NCBI GenBank assembly: GCA_965238265.1
Contig: OZ250185.1
Location: 2,666,001 to 2,730,000, forward strand
Direction: 5' to 3'
Source: JAJDUF01 sp965238265
GTDB taxonomy: Bacteria > Chloroflexota > UBA11872 > UBA12225 > JAJDUF01
Length of the DNA: 64,000 bases
The notes under the pieces: model-generated
Seen by the model: only the letters and a program-made list of their open reading frames with translations
The model's database searches: none
Told to the model about the DNA's origin: nothing
In this document: positions 36,471-42,444 of the stretch, one piece after another
How positions within the stretch are numbered: position 1 is the stretch's first letter
How the letters are laid out: the number at the start of each line of letters is the position of its first letter
Translations under genes and position numbers: made by a program

Positions 36471-36561
36471 TGCTTGCCCCGTAGCGTCGTCTTGATACAC
36501 CGATTCTACAGCGGACGCAGCACTTCAGAGGTACACCGGGGCCGATTTCAGTAGAATATCC
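36464..36561. repeat. Direct repeat, left copy (sialidase promoter region)
   Basis: About 98 bp, roughly 80 percent identical by eye to 37510-37608. It contains the sialidase ATG, a shared TAGAAT on the minus strand and the shared end CAGTAGAATATCC. Confidence 0.8.
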
Positions 36562-36655
36562 GATGGACGGATGCGCCGGCATTCAAGAGCGGACTAGTCG
36601 GGGTTGATGCTGAGGTAGGGGCCGAACGACTTGCGCCAATCATCACTTTCACCCG

Positions 36656-36743
36656 GCATGGCGGCCTGCACCGGGCGTATACGCTGTTTGGCAACCAGCT
36701 ACCCCAAATCCGGGAAGAGTTGAACCTGGCATTGGCAGCGTGA
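36656..36743 (+). pseudogene. hsdR 3'-terminal fragment 1
   Basis: Encodes GGLHRAYTLFGNQLPQIREE then LNLALAA and a stop, almost the same as the last 28 residues of the intact HsdR at 45175-45261. No upstream hsdR sequence remains. The adjoining minus-strand piece (36655-36594) encodes a different orphan C-terminus, DDWRKSFGPYLSINPD and stop. A breakpoint therefore lies near 36655. Confidence 0.8.
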
Positions 36744-36791
36744 GGGCCACCCGGCAACGACTACATCATTCGTCTCCCGTGGAGCGGAATC

Positions 36792-36998
36792 ATGAAGTAC
36801 ACCGTGGTCATCGAAGAGGGGCCGACCAGCTACGGCGCCTATGTCCCCGATCTACCGGGGTGCGTAGCTGTGGCCGAAACGCTGGAGGAAGTCGCTGCGC
36901 TGATCCGCGAGGCCATCGTTTCGCATCTCGAAGTGCTGGCTGAGGAAGGTATCCCAATCCCGGAACCGCGCTCGTCGGTCCAATTGGTGGAAGTCTAG
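36792..36998 (+). CDS. HicB-like antitoxin, orphan
   Basis: 68 residues: MKYTVVIEEGPTSYGAYVPD, LPGCVAVAETLEEVAALIREAI and a C-terminal PEPRSSVQLVEV. This is the partially RNase H-like fold of HicB antitoxins (short form without a separate DNA-binding domain). No HicA toxin is adjacent. GTGGAGCGGA upstream gives a good ribosome binding site. It sits between two hsdR 3' fragments, 48 bp after the first, so it probably came in with restriction-locus DNA. Confidence 0.85.
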   Translation: MKYTVVIEEGPTSYGAYVPDLPGCVAVAETLEEVAALIREAIVSHLEVLAEEGIPIPEPRSSVQLVEV

Positions 36999-37010
36999 CA
37001 CCGCCGCACC

Positions 37011-37073
37011 GCTCCGTTCGGCGACGAGCTACCCTAAAACCTGGAAGAGTTGAACCTGGCATTGGCCGCCTAA
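37011..37073 (+). pseudogene. hsdR 3'-terminal fragment 2
   Basis: Reads FGDELP, a stop, NLEELNLALAA and stop, matching FGDELPQLLEELNLELAA at the end of intact HsdR. The internal TAA shows it is decayed. It directly precedes the protease-like gene. Confidence 0.75.
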
Positions 37074-37089
37074 TCCAGCCGGGGGATGA

Positions 37090-37461
37090 ATGGGGATGAA
37101 TATGGGAGTAACATACGTAACCGTTACGATTCGGAACCCGGCCGAGCCGGACAGGACGTGGGAAGGTCTCTTCCTCGTCGATACCGGCGCGGTTGATTGC
37201 CTCGTGCCGCGACCGCACCTGGAATCCATTGGTCTTGCGCCCAAAGGACAGCGGATCTACGGCCTGGCCGACGGCCAGGAAATAAGAATGGACATCACCA
37301 CCGGCGACATTGAGTTCATGGGGGAAATCGTCGGCGGCACGATTGTCATGGGACCGGCGGAGAGCGAGCCACTGCTCGGTGTAACGGCCCTGGAATCGGT
37401 GGGCATCGAAGTGGACCCGCGCAATCAGAGTCTCAGGAGACTGCCTACGATCCGGCTCTAG
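37090..37461 (+). CDS. Retropepsin-like (clan AA) aspartic protease
   Basis: 123 residues. The active-site motif is FLVDTGAVDCLVP (DTG), followed by the flap region and PLLGVTALESVGIEVDPRNQSL, the C-terminal pattern of bacterial clan AA single-domain aspartic proteases, which act as homodimers. Start codons at 37090, 37096 or 37102 are all possible. Its cellular target is unknown; such genes often lie near toxin-antitoxin or mobile DNA. It follows the second hsdR fragment by 16 bp. Confidence 0.8.
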   Translation: MGMNMGVTYVTVTIRNPAEPDRTWEGLFLVDTGAVDCLVPRPHLESIGLAPKGQRIYGLADGQEIRMDITTGDIEFMGEIVGGTIVMGPAESEPLLGVTALESVGIEVDPRNQSLRRLPTIRL

Positions 37462-37516
37462 GGCCGGCGGCCGCGGGTATCGTGAGCGCGGCGCGGCTCC
37501 CGGTACCATCAGTCAT
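37445..37516 (-). pseudogene. 5' remnant of a second sialidase-like gene
   Basis: From ATG 37516 the minus strand encodes MTDGTGSRAALTIPAAAGPR and stops at 37445. It resembles MTNSASSRAAYTPHAAP at the start of the gene at 36470 and shares its upstream 95 bp, including TAGAAT. Confidence 0.6.
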
Positions 37517-37608
37517 TGCTCGCCCTGTAGTGTTGCGTTGATACACGGATTCTACAGCGGCCGTAGCACCCTCGCTGTGTACCGGGGGCCGATTCCAGTA
37601 GAATATCC
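37510..37608. repeat. Direct repeat, right copy (sialidase promoter region)
   Basis: Partner of 36464-36561. Together they bracket the hsdR fragments, hicB-like and protease-like genes. Confidence 0.8.
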
Positions 37609-37681
37609 AACGGCAGCCGGCCGGCTGTGGTGACACACCCGCCGGCGCCCGATTGTGAACCCTAGGCAAGGGAGTGCGTAC

Positions 37682-39043
37682 ATGACTGACACCAAGGTGC
37701 GCGTCGTCCATTACCTGAACCAGTTCTTTGCCGGGATCGGCGGTGAGGAGCACGCCGGACATCCGGTCGAGGTGCGACCGGGCGCGGCTGGCCCCGGCCG
37801 CGCCCTCCAGGCTCGCCTCGCCGGCCAAGGCGACATCGTGGCCACGCTTATCGGCGGCGATAGCTACGTCAACGAGCAGCGCGAGGCCGCGCAAGCGGCC
37901 CTCCGGGCGGCGCTGACCGAGTGGCGGCCGGACGTGCTGGTCGCCGGGCCGGCCTTCAACGCCGGGCGCTACGGCCTCGCGTGCAGCCTGGTGTGCCGGA
38001 TAGCGCATGATCTGGGCGTGCCCGCTGTGACCGGCATGTACCCGGAAAACCCCGGGTTGGCCGGCGAGCGCCTGCACATGGTAGCCGTGCCCACCAGCGA
38101 TAGGCCGCTGGACATGCAAGCAGCGCTCGCGGCCACGGCTCGCCTCGCGCTGAAGCTCGGTCGCGGCGAGGCCCTGGGACCGGCCGAGGCGGAGGGCTAC
38201 TTGCCGCGCGGACTGCGGGTGTTCGGCAAGCGGCCGGCGCCAGGCTACCGGCGCGCGCTCGACATGCTCGTGGCCAAGCTGAACGGTCAGCCCTTCCAGA
38301 CCGAAGTGCCGATCCAAGTGCCCGAGCGCGTGGTCCCGGCGGCGCCCATCGCCGACCTGCGGAGCGCGCAGATCGCTCTGGTGAGTACCGGCGGGTTGAT
38401 CCCCAAGGGCAACCCCGAACGGCAGCTCAATGGCAATCCGCACCGCTACTACCGCTACTCCGTCGTGGGCCGGTCCACGTTGACGCCACAGGATTGGGAA
38501 GCCTTCCACGGTGGCTACTTCAACGGGACCGCGAGCGAGAACCCGAACTACATCTGCCCCCTGCGCCATCTCCGCCACCTTGAGGCGGAGGGGGTAATCG
38601 GCGGGGTCTTTCCCGACATTTTCACCATGCCCGGGGTGGCTACACCCGTTGACAAGTCCAAGGCGTTCGGGGACCAGTTGGGCAGCGAGCTGCGCGAGGA
38701 CGGTGCCGACGGGTGCTTCTTGGTTGCGACCTGAGGGACCTGTAATCGTTGCGGTGCAACGATGGCAAAGGAAATCGAACGGCACGGCATCCCGGTGGCG
38801 ATGATCTCCGCCATTCACGGTCTCCCGCTCACGACCGGCGCCAATAGGGTCATCCGCGGTGCCCGGATCGAGCATGTCTGTGGTGATCCCAACCTCGGCC
38901 CGGAGAAGGACTTCGCCTACGGGCTACGCATTGTGCAGACGGCGCTCCGCGCGTTGCAGACGGACGTGAGCGGTCCGACGCTGTTCGACCCGGACGACCT
39001 GGATGAAGTCGCGGCGGAGGCGGAGGTGAGCCATGCGTCTTGA
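37682..39043 (+). CDS. grdB: Glycine/sarcosine/betaine reductase component B selenoprotein (GrdB/F/H family), in-frame UGA = Sec
   Basis: Selenoprotein subunit of component B, which binds the amine substrate and splits its C-N bond. The frame is colinear with the family: VRVVHYLNQFFAGIGGEE at the start, LIGGDSYVNEQ, AGPAFNAGRYGLACS, TGMYPENPG, ALVSTGGLIPKGNPE, then an in-frame TGA at 38732-38734 (residue 351). It continues GTCNRCGATMAKEIERHGIP, LTTGANRVIRG and ALRALQTDVSGPTLF to the stop at 39043 (453 residues). TGA gives the UxxC redox motif of these proteins. A hairpin 10-12 nt after TGA supports decoding as selenocysteine. ATG 37682 has GGAGTG upstream. It overlaps the next gene by 11 bp. 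A standard gene caller would split or truncate it. Confidence 0.93.
38745..38763 (+). promoter_or_regulatory. SECIS-like hairpin of the GrdB-type selenoprotein
   Basis: ATCGTTGC-GGT-GCAACGAT: a perfect 8-bp stem with GGT in the loop, starting 10 nt after the TGA at 38732. This fits a bacterial SECIS, which lies just downstream of UGA and exposes a G in the apical loop to SelB. Confidence 0.75.
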
Positions 39044-40322
39044 GCTAGGCACCTTCCCGGTACGCGACATCGTGTTCGGCGCCCAAACGCGCTGGACCGA
39101 TGGCCTGCTGGAAGTGAACCGCGATGAGCTGCTCGCCGCGGTGCGCGCCGATCCACGCATCGTCACTGCGGACCTGGAGTTGGCGCGGCCGGGCGAATCG
39201 GTGCGAATCTGGCCGCTGCGCGATGTCGTCGAGCCGCGCGTCAAGGTGGCCGGCGCTGGCGTTGCCTATCCCGGGGTCTGCGGCCGGCCTATCGAGACCG
39301 TAGGCGAGGGACGCACGCACCGGCTCTCCGGTATGGGCGTCGCCGAAGTGTCGGAAGTGAACTGGCACGAGGCTGGCGGCGATTTCGTCGAAGTCTTCAT
39401 GGATATGTCCGGCCCTTGGGCCGAGCGCCTCCCGCTCGCCTCGCTGCTGAACCTCTGTGTTGTCGTCGAGCCGGACCCGGCGCTCGGCAATGACGCCAAG
39501 AACGAAGCGGTACACGCGGCGGTGCTGGCCGTCGCAGATCGGCTGGCAGCCACGACCAAGGACCTGGAGCCACCGGAGCGCGAGGTGTTCGAGTTGCCGC
39601 CGGTGGACCCGGCGCTGCCCCGGGTGGTCTATATCTGGTGCTTGCACTCACCACAGGCGATGTCCGGCTCGCCCACGACCTGGTGTACCGCTACCTACGG
39701 CCTGACGCACCTGACGCCCCCTTGGTTGCTGCATCCGAACGAAGTGCTCGACGGGGCAATCACCGGCCCCTATCGGACGGCATTTGCGACCTCCTGGACC
39801 GTCATGAACAATCCCGCGCTCCACGAGCTGTACCGGCGCCACGGGGTAGACCTCAACTTCCTCGGCGTGATCGCCTTCCGTACCGAGTGGACAACCCAAC
39901 ACGAGAAGCAGCTGATGGCCAACCAGGCAGCAAAGATGGCCCGTATGCTGGACGCGCAGGGCGCCTTAGTGACTTGGGACGCTGGCGGCAACGAGTTCAT
40001 CGAAGTGATTCGCACCGTGCAGGCGTGTGAGCGACTAGGGATCAAGACGGTGTTCATGACCGGCGAAGACTCCTCCGCTGGTGGCGTGCCGACCTTGCTG
40101 GAGCCGCTCCCGGAGGCCGATGCCATCGTCAGCACCGGCTTCATCTACAACGACCTCACCGACCTCGCGACCCTGCCGCCCGTAGAGCGCGTCATCGGCT
40201 CGGACCGGCGTATCATCGGCCGCCTGCGCGATCAGCAGGTCCCCACCGCCGGCCCCTTGGAGCCGCCCCGCCGCTACGACGACCATTATGGCTTCAACCG
40301 CTACAGTGGCCTGGAGGCGTGA
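39033..40322 (+). CDS. Glycine/sarcosine/betaine reductase component B, GrdE/G/I-type subunit
   Basis: 429 residues, partner of the selenoprotein in component B. Conserved parts: MRLELGTFPVRDIVFG, ARPGESVRIWPLRDVVEPRVKV, TLLEPLPEADAIVSTG-like C-terminus, and HPNEVLDGAITGPYR...TVMNNPALHELYRRHG. In glycine-type GrdE, as I recall its sequence, the stretch after DGAI contains Asn-Cys, where autocleavage makes a pyruvoyl group. Here that stretch (TGPYRTAFATSW) has no cysteine. Betaine- and sarcosine-type subunits are reported to be unprocessed, so this is more likely GrdI- or GrdG-like. Its start overlaps the selenoprotein gene, so translation is coupled. Confidence 0.88.
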   Translation: MRLELGTFPVRDIVFGAQTRWTDGLLEVNRDELLAAVRADPRIVTADLELARPGESVRIWPLRDVVEPRVKVAGAGVAYPGVCGRPIETVGEGRTHRLSGMGVAEVSEVNWHEAGGDFVEVFMDMSGPWAERLPLASLLNLCVVVEPDPALGNDAKNEAVHAAVLAVADRLAATTKDLEPPEREVFELPPVDPALPRVVYIWCLHSPQAMSGSPTTWCTATYGLTHLTPPWLLHPNEVLDGAITGPYRTAFATSWTVMNNPALHELYRRHGVDLNFLGVIAFRTEWTTQHEKQLMANQAAKMARMLDAQGALVTWDAGGNEFIEVIRTVQACERLGIKTVFMTGEDSSAGGVPTLLEPLPEADAIVSTGFIYNDLTDLATLPPVERVIGSDRRIIGRLRDQQVPTAGPLEPPRRYDDHYGFNRYSGLEA

Positions 40323-40394
40323 GCAGCGAGCGGTACTGTGGTGCCGGGAAGACCTATCCCCGGCCCAGCCCTCCCTAGCTGCCGACTGACAGCG

Positions 40395-41855
40395 ATGTCA
40401 CAGTTGACTCCGAACCGAGTAGTCGTCAAGGGCGTGCGCTATATGTTGGCGCACGTGCCCGGTCTGGTGCAGTACGGCTCTAAGCCCGTGCGCGAGCTGC
40501 CGCGAGACGCGGCGCTGCGAGAGCAGTTTGGGGCGCAGCTCCGCTCCTTCGACGACGCCGTTGCCTATCCACCGCATCAGGTGTTTCTCGGCGCCCGTCC
40601 GCCGGAGGACCTGTGGGCACTGGAGCGGCCGTGGTGGCGCTCGCAAGCCGACGCGCCGCCCGTTGCTCCCGACGGCTCCTTCCGCGCACCGCTCGGCGAG
40701 CTACTGGCGGAAACACCGTTTTACGGCTTCCTCAAGATCGCCGATAACTTCGACCTCGTGACGCTCTCCGAGGAGTTCGTCGAGGAAGCCCGGGCCGCCC
40801 TCGCTCGTCACCCGCTCATCACGCCGGACGATCTCGCCCGGCTGGGCACGGGACAACCATTGGCGCGTATCGAGCAATCCGCGGCGGCGCTGCCGCTGGT
40901 ATTGGGTGACGGACGCTTGGTGGGCTGCATCCGCAGCGACCACGAGCAGGACACCTCGCTGGCGGCGGACGTGTTGCTGGAGAATCTCACCTGCAAGGCG
41001 ACGGCCGTGCTGGCGCTGCGCGCTCTGCTACACGCCGGCCCGGTACAGGCCGAGCAGGTGGAATACCTAATCAACTGCGGCGAGGAGGCGGTGGGCGACC
41101 GCTATCAGCGCGGCGGCGGCAACTTGGCCAAGGCCGTCGGCGAGCTAGCCGGCTGCGTGCAGGCCACCGGCGCCGACGTGAAGGCGTTCTGCTGCGGTCC
41201 GGTGCATGCGCTTGTCATCGCGGCCGGGCTGGTCGCGTCCGGCCTGTTCGGCGAGGTGGCGGTCGTCGGCGGTTGCTCGCTGGCGAAGCTGGGCATGAAG
41301 TTCTTGGGGCATCTGAAGCACGACCAGCCGGTGCTGGAGGACGTGCTCGCTGGAGTCGCTATCCTTGTCGGCGCCGACGATGGACACAGTCCGGTCTTGC
41401 GTCTCGATAGCGTCGGCAAGCATCCGGTGGGCGCCGGCGCGTCCCAGCAGGCCATCTTTCAAGCATTGGTCGCCGAACCGTTGCAGCGGCTCGGCTGGCG
41501 CTTCGACGCGATTGACCGCTACGCGACCGAGCTACACGACCCGGAGATTACCGAGCCGGCGGGCAGTGGAGACGTGCCCCTGCTCAACTACCGGCTGATC
41601 GGCGCCTTGGCGACGGTTAACGGCGAGCTGAAACGGGAGGCGATTCCCGACTTTGTGACGGCACACGGGCTGCCGGGCTTTGCGCCGACCCAAGGGCACA
41701 TCGCCTCGGCCGTACCGTACCTCGGTCACGCCATCGCCGGCTTGACCGAGGGCACGCTACAGCGCGTGATGTTCCTGGCCAAGGGCAGCCTGTTTCTCGG
41801 CCGCATGACCCAGATGGCCGACGGCCTCTCCTTCATACTTGAGCGCAGAACATAG
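40395..41855 (+). CDS. grdC: Glycine reductase component C, GrdC subunit
   Basis: Component C takes the Se-carboxymethyl group from GrdA and releases it as acetyl phosphate. About 486 residues, matching GrdC over its length: VVVKGVRYMLAHVPGL, LVGCIRSDHEQDTSL, LINCGEEAVGDRYQRGGGN, APTQGHIASAVPYLGHAI and AKGSLFLGRMTQM. The fold is FabH/thiolase-like. About 30 C-terminal residues of the clostridial protein are missing. GrdD, the other component C subunit, is not found in the window. ATG 40395 matches the family N-terminus; an in-frame GTG at 40338 is less likely. Next gene 34 bp downstream is grdA. Confidence 0.93.
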   Translation: MSQLTPNRVVVKGVRYMLAHVPGLVQYGSKPVRELPRDAALREQFGAQLRSFDDAVAYPPHQVFLGARPPEDLWALERPWWRSQADAPPVAPDGSFRAPLGELLAETPFYGFLKIADNFDLVTLSEEFVEEARAALARHPLITPDDLARLGTGQPLARIEQSAAALPLVLGDGRLVGCIRSDHEQDTSLAADVLLENLTCKATAVLALRALLHAGPVQAEQVEYLINCGEEAVGDRYQRGGGNLAKAVGELAGCVQATGADVKAFCCGPVHALVIAAGLVASGLFGEVAVVGGCSLAKLGMKFLGHLKHDQPVLEDVLAGVAILVGADDGHSPVLRLDSVGKHPVGAGASQQAIFQALVAEPLQRLGWRFDAIDRYATELHDPEITEPAGSGDVPLLNYRLIGALATVNGELKREAIPDFVTAHGLPGFAPTQGHIASAVPYLGHAIAGLTEGTLQRVMFLAKGSLFLGRMTQMADGLSFILERRT

Positions 41856-41889
41856 TCCGCAGCACAATACGACGCAGGAGGAAGGTGAC

Positions 41890-42375
41890 ATGACAGCAAG
41901 CAAGATTGCGTTGACGGGGAAGAAGGTGGTGGCGCTCGGCGAGCGCGACGGTGTGCCCGGCCCGGCCATCGCTGCGTGCGCCCGCGGTGCCGGGGCGGAC
42001 GTCGTGCTGGAAGATACCTACTGTTTCGTCTGAACGTCCGCCGGAGCGCTTGACCTGGATGGTCAACAGAACATCAAGCGGGTAGTTGACGACCTAGGCC
42101 ACGACGAGGTGGTGGTACTCCTCGGTACCCCGAACGCGGAAAGCAGTCAGGTCTACGGCCTGACGGTAACTGAGGGCGACCCGGCGTGGGCCGGTGCGCT
42201 GGCGGGCACAGCCCTGGGCTTGCCGGTGTATCACATCACCGAGCCGGAAATCGCCGCCCAGGTGCCGCCGGAAGTGTACGCCCAAGAGGTCGGCATCTCC
42301 GAGATGGTGCTGGACACGGAAGGGATTGCCACAGCCCTCCGCGCAGTTCGTGCCGGTGGGGCTGGGCTATCCTAA
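41890..42375 (+). CDS. grdA: Glycine reductase selenoprotein A (GrdA), in-frame UGA = Sec
   Basis: GrdA is the small selenoprotein that carries the carboxymethyl group from component B to component C. 161 residues: KVVALGERDGVPGPAIAACA, then ADVVLEDTYCFV, in-frame TGA at 42031-42033 (residue 48), TSAGALDLDGQQNIKRV, GTPNAESSQVYGLTVTEGDP, and ISEMVLDTEGIATALRAVR. C45-F-V-U48 is the invariant CxxU motif, and the flanking CFV-U-TSAGA is essentially identical to known GrdA. AGGAGGAAGG lies 5-14 nt before ATG 41890. A hairpin with GG in the loop begins 16 nt after the TGA. It is the last gene of the cluster; hsdR starts 69 bp later. Confidence 0.96.
42050..42066 (+). promoter_or_regulatory. SECIS-like hairpin of grdA
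   Basis: TTGACC-TGGAT-GGTCAA: a perfect 6-bp stem with GG in a 5-nt loop, starting 16 nt after the TGA. Distance and loop fit bacterial SECIS elements such as that of fdhF. Confidence 0.75.
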
Positions 42376-42428
42376 TCCACGGACGTAGAGGCGGGGACGG
42401 GCGCAGCATGCTGCGTTCCTACGTGGAT
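42375..42428. promoter_or_regulatory. Nested palindromes between grdA and hsdR
   Basis: A 14-bp perfect palindrome CGCAGCATGCTGCG (42402-42415) is flanked by an imperfect inverted pair ATCCACG(GACG)TAG and CTACGTGGAT. It could terminate the grd transcript, act as an operator for hsdR, or mark an insertion junction. There is no T-tract, so an intrinsic terminator is unlikely. Confidence 0.35.
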
Positions 42429-42444
42429 ACCGTAATCCGAACAG

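Noticed and set aside
37445..38875. Minus-strand open frame of 476 codons opposite grdB
   Set aside because: Composition-driven shadow of the high-GC gene; its translation resembles no family. Only its last about 23 codons (the sialidase stub) are meaningful.
38762..39043. A separate 93-residue gene starting at the ATG in GATMAKEIERHG
   Set aside because: It is the C-terminal part of the GrdB-type selenoprotein, in frame through the TGA at 38732; the family has no such separate protein and there is no RBS.
42109..42375. A separate small gene of about 88 residues
   Set aside because: It is the in-frame continuation of grdA after the Sec codon at 42031.
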